From positions 1 through 37,621 of the forward strand of contig CAKRYY010000030.1 of the NCBI GenBank assembly GCA_934432885.1: a DNA stretch of 37,621 bases, written 5' to 3'. The position numbers were made by a program, and so were the translations under genes. Each line of letters starts with the position of its first letter. Positions within the stretch are counted from its first letter, which is position 1. This stretch comes from an uncultured Lachnospiraceae bacterium. GTDB taxonomy: Bacteria; Bacillota; Clostridia; Lachnospirales; Lachnospiraceae. This document shows positions 13,593-20,345 of this stretch, in pieces. Below the pieces are notes generated by a model. That model ran no database searches and was not told the DNA's origin. It was given only the letters and a program-made list of their open reading frames with translations.

Positions 13593-13604
13593 ATTGTATA
13601 CAAT
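13593..13604 (+). promoter_or_regulatory. Perfect palindrome, operator candidate
   Basis: ATTGTATACAAT is a perfect 12-base palindrome just after the predicted start site. TTGTATACAA-type sites are typical of GntR-family regulators. No GntR gene is in the window, so the cognate factor would be elsewhere. Confidence 0.5.
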
Positions 13605-13610
13605 CATACA

Positions 13611-13656
13611 ACCCATAATTCGACAAAGGTGTCAGCCGTCGGATTATGGGTTTTTT
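13611..13656 (+). terminator. Intrinsic terminator in the operon leader (attenuator or end of a short RNA)
   Basis: 14-bp stem, 13611-13624 with 13638-13651, one wobble, 13-base loop AAAGGTGTCAGCC, then TTTTTT. It lies between the strong promoter and the first gene of the operon. I see no obvious antiterminator strand. Confidence 0.8.
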
Positions 13657-13685
13657 GATGTGATAGGAAATTTCATTTCCTACAA
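13655..13685 (+). repeat. Partial copy E of the dispersed repeat (5' hairpin only)
   Basis: TTTTTTGATGTGATAGG matches the start of copy D (TTTTTTGATGTAATAG). A 7-bp hairpin, TAGGAAA/TTTCCTA (13664-13670/13676-13682), is kept; the middle and 3' parts are missing. Confidence 0.4.
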
Positions 13686-13707
13686 AAAGCCTAGAGGAGG
13701 AAAAGGT

Positions 13708-14571
13708 ATGAAAACAGTAGGGTACTACAACGGAAAAATTGATGAAATTGAGAAAATGATGGTACCGATGAATGATCGGGCAATGTATTTCGGAGACGGC
13801 GTATATGATGCAACCTATGCTGCCAACAGAAAGATTTTTGAACTGCCCGGACACATGGAACGGTTTTTCAACAGCTTTCATGCACTCGAGATTCCCTTCC
13901 GCATGACACGGGAGGAGCTGGCTGCAGAATTGCAGAAATGTGTAGATCTGATGGACAGTGACGGCGAGGTCATGGTGTACTGGCAGGCAACCAGAGGAAC
14001 CGGCATGAGAAATCATCTTTTCCCTACAGACGGAAAGCCGGCAAACCTTTTGATAACGGTGCGCGAGGTGCCGCTTACGGATTTGCGGACGAAGTATAAG
14101 GTAATTACCTTAGAGGATACGCGTTTCCTGCACTGCAATATTAAGACATTGAATTTAATACCAAGTGTTATTGCAAACCAGAGAGCAAAAGAAGCAGGCT
14201 GCTCAGAAGCGATTTTCCACAGAGGAGACCGCGTAACGGAGTGTGCGCACAGCAATGTACATATTTTAAAGGACGGCGTATTCCATACCGCTCCGACGGA
14301 CAATCTGATACTTCCGGGCATTACAAGAAAGCATCTGCTCAGAATTTGTGAACAGATTGGCGTTCCCTATGAAGAAAAGCCGTTTACCGTAGCAGATTTG
14401 TTTACTGCGGATGAAATCATTATTTCCAGTGCAGGAACGCTCGGCGTAGGTGTTTGTGAAATCGATGGAAAGCCGGTCGGCGGAAAAGCACCGGAGCTTC
14501 TTTATAAGCTGCAGGAAGCAGCAGTAGCAGATTTTGAAAAGGAAACAGGACACAGACCGGACATTTTATAA
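13708..14571 (+). CDS. dat: D-amino-acid aminotransferase (class IV PLP)
   Basis: This 287-residue protein starts at ATG 13708 behind AGAGGAGG; longer upstream frames run through the leader terminator. It aligns in my reading with bacterial D-alanine aminotransferase: MNDRAMYFGDGVYDATYA near the N terminus, TRGTG near 95, the PLP-lysine block NIKTLNLIPSVIANQRAKEAG (Lys146), then VTECAHSNVHIL with Glu178, and the phosphate-binding GITRK and ISSAGT blocks. The enzyme moves amino groups between D-amino acids and 2-oxo acids, typically D-alanine plus 2-oxoglutarate to pyruvate plus D-glutamate. It opens an operon whose other genes handle D-glutamate and 5-oxoproline, so feeding D-glutamate into that route is the likely job. 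A branched-chain or aminodeoxychorismate role is less likely given the neighbours. Confidence 0.85.
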   Translation: MKTVGYYNGKIDEIEKMMVPMNDRAMYFGDGVYDATYAANRKIFELPGHMERFFNSFHALEIPFRMTREELAAELQKCVDLMDSDGEVMVYWQATRGTGMRNHLFPTDGKPANLLITVREVPLTDLRTKYKVITLEDTRFLHCNIKTLNLIPSVIANQRAKEAGCSEAIFHRGDRVTECAHSNVHILKDGVFHTAPTDNLILPGITRKHLLRICEQIGVPYEEKPFTVADLFTADEIIISSAGTLGVGVCEIDGKPVGGKAPELLYKLQEAAVADFEKETGHRPDIL

Positions 14572-14582
14572 GAGGGATTAAG

Positions 14583-15659
14583 ATGACAAGAGAAGAACTG
14601 GCAGAATTTAATATTGGTGAAAATCTGGATCAGCTAATGAACCTTGACCCGAGAGGATACGGCGTCTGCCGGATACTCTATGCGGGAAGCAGGAGCTATA
14701 CGGGCGAGGCGCTTACCATGCACTGTGCAAAAGCACTGGATAAGCTGCTGAAGGAGGGCGATGTGGTCGTCCTGATTACGGGCTTTATCCTGTGGCCGCA
14801 CAGACATCCGGAGACGGACGGCATTGTCAGCACCGTACTTCTGGCACGCGGACTGGTACAGGCTTATGGAGTAACACCTGTTATCGTATGTCCGTCAGAA
14901 AATGCAGCCTCCATTGGCGAGATGGTGCAGTACACAGGACTGCATCTGTATGAGGATGTGGAAACTGCAAAGGAGCTTCCACTTTCGGTGGGCGTGATTC
15001 CATTCACAAAGGAGCGCGCTCTAGCAGAGGGACAGGCAGAGGGGATTCTGGATTTATTGGCGCCTGCCGCAGTCATCAGCATTGAAGCGCCGGGCGCAAA
15101 TGCCTGTGGAGAATACCACAATGCAGTCGGCGTCAACTGCACAGAGCTGGAAGCCAAAATGGATGTGCTTTTCCAGATGGCGAAGGAAAGAGGCATCTTT
15201 AATATGGCAATCGGTGATTTGGGAAATGAGATTGGAATGGGCGCTATTGCGGAGCACATTACAAAATATATTCCCTATGCGGGCAAGGGAGAATGTAAAT
15301 GTGGCTGCGGAGGCGGAATTCTGGCGGCAACAAAAGCCGATTATATCATTACAGCGACGGTTTCCGACTGGGGCTGCTATGGCATGCTTGCAGCGATTGC
15401 CTATCTGAAGCGGGATATTTCGATTATGCACACGCCGGAGATGGAAGCTGATGTTTTACGTGCCGCTTCGCACAATGGCTTTGTGGATATGACAGGCTCG
15501 CTGCTGCCGGGCATCGACGGCTTTGACTGTCAGATGAACCGGACAATCGTCAGCCTGATGCGTCAGTGCGTGGAATACGGCATTGGCTATAATGTGGAAA
15601 AATGGTTTCAGGTTACGCTGGAAAAGGGCTTTTTTGAACAGGAAAAGCCTGCGGTATAA
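14583..15659 (+). CDS. DUF4392 protein, predicted D-glutamate cyclase
   Basis: This 358-residue cytoplasmic protein has no membrane segment. It carries the DUF4392 pattern: GDVVVLITGFILWPHRHPETDG near residue 60, a glycine-rich EAPGANACGEYHNAVG near 168, AIGDLGNEIGMG near 210, and a Cys cluster, CKCGCGGG, near 240. In vertebrates DUF4392 is the C-terminal part of D-glutamate cyclase, which turns D-glutamate into 5-oxo-D-proline. The next genes code for ATP-dependent 5-oxoprolinase, which fits this step. GAGGGA precedes the ATG, 11 bases after dat. The Cys cluster suggests a metal site, but I cannot assign catalytic residues. Confidence 0.8.
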   Translation: MTREELAEFNIGENLDQLMNLDPRGYGVCRILYAGSRSYTGEALTMHCAKALDKLLKEGDVVVLITGFILWPHRHPETDGIVSTVLLARGLVQAYGVTPVIVCPSENAASIGEMVQYTGLHLYEDVETAKELPLSVGVIPFTKERALAEGQAEGILDLLAPAAVISIEAPGANACGEYHNAVGVNCTELEAKMDVLFQMAKERGIFNMAIGDLGNEIGMGAIAEHITKYIPYAGKGECKCGCGGGILAATKADYIITATVSDWGCYGMLAAIAYLKRDISIMHTPEMEADVLRAASHNGFVDMTGSLLPGIDGFDCQMNRTIVSLMRQCVEYGIGYNVEKWFQVTLEKGFFEQEKPAV

Positions 15660-15695
15660 GCGATAAAAGAAAGAAGCTGGAAAGGGGCGAAGGCT

Positions 15696-16388
15696 ATGGA
15701 AAACTTCGTAATCCGTCAGGCAGGCGATATGGCGGTCTGTGTGGAATTTGGAAATGAAGTAAGCGAGAGCTGTCATGCGCGGGTCGGCTGTTTTTATAAA
15801 AGTCTTCAGGAAAATCCCATTAAGGGTATGGTGGAGGCTGCACCAGCCTTCTGCACGGTAATGGTGTATTACGATGCGTTTACCATAAAATATCATAAAT
15901 TTGTGCGGGAGCTGGAAAAGCGGCTTAGAACGCTTGAAGCAGGCAGACAGGCAGAGGGCAGGACGGTTGAGATTCCCGTATGCTATGAAGGAGCGTTTGC
16001 CCCGGATATGGCGTCAGTCTGTGAGCATACAGGGCTGACCCCAAAGGAGGTCATAGAGCTGCACGCCGGCAGGGATTATCTGATTTATATGCTGGGCTTT
16101 TTGCCGGGCTTTCCCTATCTGGGCGGCATGGATGAGAGGCTGGAGGTGCCTAGACTGAAAAGTCCCCGTGTGCGGATTGAACCGGGAAGCGTGGGAATCG
16201 GTGGAAAGCAGACCGGTATTTATCCGCTTGCTTCGCCGGGCGGCTGGCAGTTAATTGGAAGAACACCTGTTATTTTATATGACCCGGACAGAAATCCTCC
16301 GGTTTTATATGAGGCGGGCGACCGTATCCGCTTCCTGCCGATTACCGCAGCGGAATTTTCGCGGATGCAGAAGGAGGCGGGAAAATGA
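15696..16388 (+). CDS. pxpB: 5-oxoprolinase subunit PxpB (KipI-like)
   Basis: This 230-residue protein contains the strongly conserved PxpB/KipI block: YMLGFLPGFPYLGGMDERL, VPRLKSPRVRIEPGSVGIGG and YPLASPGGWQLIGRTP (about 130-190), a cyclophilin-like domain. With PxpA and PxpC it forms the ATP-dependent enzyme that opens 5-oxoproline to glutamate. Its length is family-typical. It overlaps pxpC by four bases (ATGA), as expected for subunits made in fixed ratio. In Bacillus the homologue KipI was first described as a kinase inhibitor; the gene context here points to 5-oxoprolinase. Confidence 0.92.
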   Translation: MENFVIRQAGDMAVCVEFGNEVSESCHARVGCFYKSLQENPIKGMVEAAPAFCTVMVYYDAFTIKYHKFVRELEKRLRTLEAGRQAEGRTVEIPVCYEGAFAPDMASVCEHTGLTPKEVIELHAGRDYLIYMLGFLPGFPYLGGMDERLEVPRLKSPRVRIEPGSVGIGGKQTGIYPLASPGGWQLIGRTPVILYDPDRNPPVLYEAGDRIRFLPITAAEFSRMQKEAGK

Positions 16389-17326
16389 GTATCTGCATTT
16401 TACAGGGCGGCGCATTTTCTACCATTCAGGACATTGGCAGATACGGCGGACAGAGCATGGGCTTTTCGGTATCCGGCGTTATGGACAGAAAAAGCTTCTG
16501 GCAGGCAAATATGCTGCTGGGAAAGAAACAGGGCGGCGCAGTGATTGAAAGCGCTTTATGTGGACCGACGCTGAAATTTACGGAAAGCGTATTTTTTACA
16601 TTGACCGGAGCGGATATGCAGCCGCTTTTAAATGGAAGGGCGATTCCCCAGTATCACGTTTTTCTGGCGAAACCGGGCGATGAGCTGCGGCTGGGCTTTG
16701 CGAAGGAGGGCATGTATACCTATATTGCATTTGCAGCAAAGATAGACGTTCCCGATTTTATGGGCAGCCGCTCTACAAACTTAAAATGCGGTGTTGGCGG
16801 TTATCAGGGCAGAAAGCTGGAAGCGGGCGATGAACTGCAGCTAACAGATGTAAAAGAAAAGCTGCCCAATCTGTACAAGCGGTATGAGGACATTTCCCTG
16901 AAAATGGCGCCGGAGATTACGCTGCGGGCAATGGAAGGGCCGGAATATGACCGATTTGGTCAAACGGGAGCGAAAACCTTCTGGAACAGCGTCTATACGG
17001 TGTCGGATGCAGCGGACAGAATGGGGTACCGGATGGAGGGCGAGCCGGTTATGGCAGAAGGCGGCGTGGATATTATTTCCAATGGAATTGCCTTTGGCGC
17101 GGTGCAGATTCCTCCAAACGGCATGCCGATTATCATGATGGCGGACAGGCAGACGATGGGCGGGTATGCCAAGATTGCAAATGTGATTTCCGCTGATTTG
17201 CCCCTTCTGGCGCAGAGCAGGCCGGGTACGAAGGTACGGTTCTGCCGCGTTACGGTGGAGGAAGCGCAAAAGGCGCTTTACCGGGAGAGGCGGCTGCTTA
17301 AGCATTTCTGGCGGGAAGTCAATTAG
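16385..17326 (+). CDS. pxpC: 5-oxoprolinase subunit PxpC (KipA-like, biotin-dependent carboxyltransferase fold)
   Basis: This 313-residue protein opens with the PxpC signature QGGAFSTIQDIGRYGGQSMG. GVMDRKSFWQANMLLG, GSRSTNLKCGVGGYQGRKL near 130-150 and IPPNGMPIIMMADRQTMGGY near 245-263 follow. It is homologous to the carboxyltransferase part of urea amidolyase and pairs with PxpB, with which it overlaps by four bases. Together with PxpA it hydrolyses 5-oxoproline at the cost of ATP. It looks full length; the next gene follows after 13 bases with its own AGAGGAG site. Confidence 0.92.
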   Translation: MSICILQGGAFSTIQDIGRYGGQSMGFSVSGVMDRKSFWQANMLLGKKQGGAVIESALCGPTLKFTESVFFTLTGADMQPLLNGRAIPQYHVFLAKPGDELRLGFAKEGMYTYIAFAAKIDVPDFMGSRSTNLKCGVGGYQGRKLEAGDELQLTDVKEKLPNLYKRYEDISLKMAPEITLRAMEGPEYDRFGQTGAKTFWNSVYTVSDAADRMGYRMEGEPVMAEGGVDIISNGIAFGAVQIPPNGMPIIMMADRQTMGGYAKIANVISADLPLLAQSRPGTKVRFCRVTVEEAQKALYRERRLLKHFWREVN

Positions 17327-17339
17327 AGGAGAAAAAATT

Positions 17340-18128
17340 ATGGAAGAATATAAAAATGCAGAGCCGTCGTTTGTGCGGCAGCTGATACGGGAGGAGAAAA
17401 TTACCTCGCCTACGTCGGGCATGTGTGCAGGCTATGCGCAGGCAAATCTGGTGGTGCTGCCAAAGTCGCTTGCGTATGACTTTTTACTGTTTACGCAGCG
17501 CAATCCAAAGTCCTGCCCGGTGCTTGAGGTAACGGATGCCGGCAGCCGGACGCTTAAGAAGATTGCGCCGGGCGCTGATATTTCACGGGATATTCCAAAA
17601 TACCGAATCTACGAAAAGGGTGTGCTGACCGGAGAATACACAGACGTTTCGAAATTCTGGAAGGAGGATTTTGTAAGCTTTCTGATTGGCTGCAGCTTTT
17701 CCTTTGAATCCGAAATGATAGAAGCGGGAATTGAAATCAGGCATAATACCGAGAAATGCAATGTGCCGATGTATATTACCAATATTCCCTGCGACCCGGC
17801 GGGAATTTTTCATGGAAATATGGTAGTCAGCATGCGTCCGATTCCCTACAGCCAGATTGTAAAGGCGGTAACGGTAACGGGACAGATGCCAAAGGTACAT
17901 GGTACGCCGATTCATATTGGCGACCCGGCGCATATCGGGATTGCGGATATTGATAAGCCGGATTTTGGCGACCGTGTAACGATAAAGGACGGCGAGGTGC
18001 CGGTATTCTGGTGCTGTGGGGTAACGCCGCAGTCCGTTATGATGAGTGCAAAACCTGATTTCTGTATTACACATGCACCGGGACACATGCTGATTACAGA
18101 TGTTAAAAATGCAGAGCTGAAGGAGTGA
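17340..18128 (+). CDS. DUF1445 protein (YcsI-like putative hydro-lyase; D-glutamate cyclase N-domain homologue)
   Basis: In this 262-residue protein SGMCAGYAQANLVVLPKSLAYDFLLF near the N terminus, FLIGCSFSFESE near 115 and the C-terminal FWCCGVTPQSVMM and ITHAPGHMLITD are the DUF1445 blocks. The family is annotated as a putative hydro-lyase, with no firmly shown bacterial reaction that I know of. In vertebrates DUF1445 forms the N-terminal domain of D-glutamate cyclase, fused to DUF4392. Both halves are separate genes in this operon, with pxpB and pxpC between them, so I infer that they work on the same substrate or together. AGAGGAG precedes the ATG. The end overlaps the ribosome site of pxpA. 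Confidence 0.85.
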   Translation: MEEYKNAEPSFVRQLIREEKITSPTSGMCAGYAQANLVVLPKSLAYDFLLFTQRNPKSCPVLEVTDAGSRTLKKIAPGADISRDIPKYRIYEKGVLTGEYTDVSKFWKEDFVSFLIGCSFSFESEMIEAGIEIRHNTEKCNVPMYITNIPCDPAGIFHGNMVVSMRPIPYSQIVKAVTVTGQMPKVHGTPIHIGDPAHIGIADIDKPDFGDRVTIKDGEVPVFWCCGVTPQSVMMSAKPDFCITHAPGHMLITDVKNAELKE

Positions 18129-18133
18129 GAATC

Positions 18134-18904
18134 ATGTATCAGGTAGATTTAAACTGTGATTTGGGCGAAAGCTATGGCGCATATACAATAGGAATGGATG
18201 GAGAAGTGCTTCCCTTTATTACCTCGGCAAATGTGGCGTGTGGATTTCATGCCTCTGACCCGTTGGTCATGGAAAAGACGGTAAAGGCGGCGTGTGAAAA
18301 TCATGTCGCAATCGGCGCACATCCGGGCTATCCTGATCTGATGGGCTTTGGAAGAAGGAATATTGGCGCCACCCCTGCTGAGGTAAAGGCATACGTTATC
18401 TATCAGGTCGGTGCGCTGGCAGCGTTCTGCAAAGAATGGGGCATACCAATGCAGCATGTCAAGCCGCATGGCGCAATGTATAATATGGCAGGAAAGGATT
18501 ATGCACTGGCAAGGGCAATCTGTGAAGGAATTGCAGCAGTAGATTCTTCGCTTATTCTGCTCGCACCCGCAGGCAGCGAGATGATGCGTGCGGCACAGGA
18601 GCTTTCGCTGCCGTTTGCAAGAGAGGTGTTTGCAGACCGCGCTTATGAGGAGGACGGCTCTCTTGTGCCCAGAAGCAGGGAGGGCGCAATGATTGAGGAT
18701 GAGGACCTTGCAGTCAGCCGTGTTATCCGGATGATAAAAGAGGGCAAGGTAACCTGTATTACCGGAAAGGAAATCCCGATTCAGGCGGATTCAGTCTGTG
18801 TGCATGGGGACGGAAAAAAAGCGGTCGCTTTCGTGAAAAAGATAAGGGCGGCGCTTGAGGAAAACGGCATTGCCGTTGCGCCCTTTGGAAGCAGGGCGCG
18901 CTAA
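18134..18904 (+). CDS. pxpA: 5-oxoprolinase subunit PxpA (LamB/YcsF family)
   Basis: This 256-residue protein starts YQVDLNCDLGESYG, the classic LamB/YcsF N terminus. ANVACGFHASDP near 33, IGAHPGYPDLMGFGRR near 60-75 and VKPHGAMYN near 112 follow, with the His and Asp residues expected of the metal site in this polysaccharide-deacetylase-like barrel. I prefer ATG 18134 over GTG 18125 because AAGGAG (18120-18125) is eight bases from the ATG and includes part of that GTG. PxpA completes the PxpABC 5-oxoprolinase. Known enzymes of this type are described for 5-oxo-L-proline; use of the D form here is open. It is the last gene of the operon. Confidence 0.92.
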   Translation: MYQVDLNCDLGESYGAYTIGMDGEVLPFITSANVACGFHASDPLVMEKTVKAACENHVAIGAHPGYPDLMGFGRRNIGATPAEVKAYVIYQVGALAAFCKEWGIPMQHVKPHGAMYNMAGKDYALARAICEGIAAVDSSLILLAPAGSEMMRAAQELSLPFAREVFADRAYEEDGSLVPRSREGAMIEDEDLAVSRVIRMIKEGKVTCITGKEIPIQADSVCVHGDGKKAVAFVKKIRAALEENGIAVAPFGSRAR

Positions 18905-18911
18905 AAAGAGC

Positions 18912-18940
18912 TTGTAAAACGCACATTTTTCCTGTAGGAT
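18912..18940 (+). promoter_or_regulatory. Promoter of the MATE gene
   Basis: TTGTAA (18912-18917), a 17-base spacer and TAGGAT (18935-18940), about 30 bases before the start. No terminator is visible between pxpA and this gene, so read-through is also possible. Confidence 0.5.
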
Positions 18941-18970
18941 GCTAAGTAGAAAGTAAAGGTGGGACTTGGT

Positions 18971-20311
18971 ATGGAACAAAAGGCATTTTACAGGAAGGTG
19001 TTTGCGCTTGTAATTCCAATGGCGCTTCAGAATCTTATCAATGTGGGCGTGAGTGCAACGGATGTCATCATGCTTGGAAAGGTAAATGAGCAGGTGCTTT
19101 CAGGCTGTTCGCTTGGCGGGCAGGTTTTTTTTATTTTTAACCTGTTTTTATTTGGCATCAGCTCCGGTGTATCTGTTCTGACAGCGCAGTATTGGGGAAA
19201 GCGGGACACTTCTTCAATTGAAAAATTATTGGGAATTGTCGTAAGGATTGCCTTGGCTGTGGGACTCATTTTTATGTTTGGCAGCTTTTTCTTTCCAGAG
19301 CAGCTCATGCACATTTTTACCAATGAGCCGCAGGTCATTGCAGAGGGCGTTAAATATCTGAAGATAGTTGCATTTACCTATCCGATGGTGGCAGTCAGTA
19401 TGACATACCTGAATCTGATTCGCAGCACGGAACGTGTGCTGATCTCGACAGTCGTATATGGTTGTTCCCTGGTTCTTAACTTTGTTATCAATGCAGTGCT
19501 GATTTTCGGGCTGTTCGGTGCACCGCGTCTTGGAATCGCAGGTGCGGCAATCGGAACGCTCTGTGCCCGCCTTCTTGAGCTTATGCTGGCGGCATATTAT
19601 GCATACTTCCGCAATACGGAGGTACGCCCGAGGCTTTCCTATTTTCTGCATCAGGATGGACTGCTTCTTCGGGATTTCCTGCATTATGCAACGCCGGTAG
19701 TCATCAATGAATTTATGTGGGGTGCAGGCTATTCTGCAATGGCGGCAATCGTCGGTCATCTCGGAAGCAGTGCAGTTGCGGCAAATTCCATTGCACATGT
19801 GATGCGGCAGCTGGCAACGGTCATTGTATTTGGAATCGGAAATGCTGCGGCAATTATCCTCGGAAAATCCATTGGAGAGAATAAAAAGGAGGAAGCGCAG
19901 ATTTATGCAAAGCGGCTGATTTATATGGCGGCTTTATTTGGTGTGGCAGGAGGCCTGCTTATTTTCAGCATTCGTCCTCTCATTATCAATGGGCTTGGCT
20001 TTACTGGTCTGACAAAGGAGTACCTGCACAGCTTTTTGTTTATGATGTCCTACTATGTTGTTGCACAGTCAATAACCTGTACCTGTATTGTGGGCGTTCT
20101 GCGAAGCGGCGGGGATACTAAGTTTGGCATGATAGTTGATGCGGGCATTTTGTGGGGCTGTTCGATTTTTCTTGGTGCGCTGGCGGCATTTGTCTTTAAG
20201 CTGCCGGTAAAGACGGTCTATTTTATTTTGCTAAGTGATGAAATCGTAAAGCTGCCGTTTTGTTATTTCCGCTATAAACAAAAGAAATGGCTGCGCAATA
20301 TAACGCGGTAG
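18971..20311 (+). CDS. MATE family efflux transporter
   Basis: This 446-residue inner-membrane protein has twelve predicted helices in two similar halves: ALVIPMALQNLINVGVSATD opens the first and HYATPVVINEFMWGAGYSAM the second, as in MatE proteins. SGVSVLTAQYWGKRD and GNAAAIILGKSIGENKKEEA are the conserved loops after helices 2 and 8. It exports organic cations or drugs in exchange for Na+ or H+; the substrate cannot be told. I start at ATG 18971, seven bases after AAAGGTGGG; an in-frame GTG at 18959 lies within that ribosome site. It directly follows the 5-oxoproline operon but has its own promoter. Confidence 0.9.
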   Translation: MEQKAFYRKVFALVIPMALQNLINVGVSATDVIMLGKVNEQVLSGCSLGGQVFFIFNLFLFGISSGVSVLTAQYWGKRDTSSIEKLLGIVVRIALAVGLIFMFGSFFFPEQLMHIFTNEPQVIAEGVKYLKIVAFTYPMVAVSMTYLNLIRSTERVLISTVVYGCSLVLNFVINAVLIFGLFGAPRLGIAGAAIGTLCARLLELMLAAYYAYFRNTEVRPRLSYFLHQDGLLLRDFLHYATPVVINEFMWGAGYSAMAAIVGHLGSSAVAANSIAHVMRQLATVIVFGIGNAAAIILGKSIGENKKEEAQIYAKRLIYMAALFGVAGGLLIFSIRPLIINGLGFTGLTKEYLHSFLFMMSYYVVAQSITCTCIVGVLRSGGDTKFGMIVDAGILWGCSIFLGALAAFVFKLPVKTVYFILLSDEIVKLPFCYFRYKQKKWLRNITR

Positions 20312-20345
20312 GAAAAGTGGGAAAAAGACAGCGAAAGGAGAAGGC

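Noticed and set aside
13587..13656. Purine or other known riboswitch in the D-glutamate operon leader
   Set aside because: I looked for the conserved junction bases of common riboswitches and found only a simple long hairpin.
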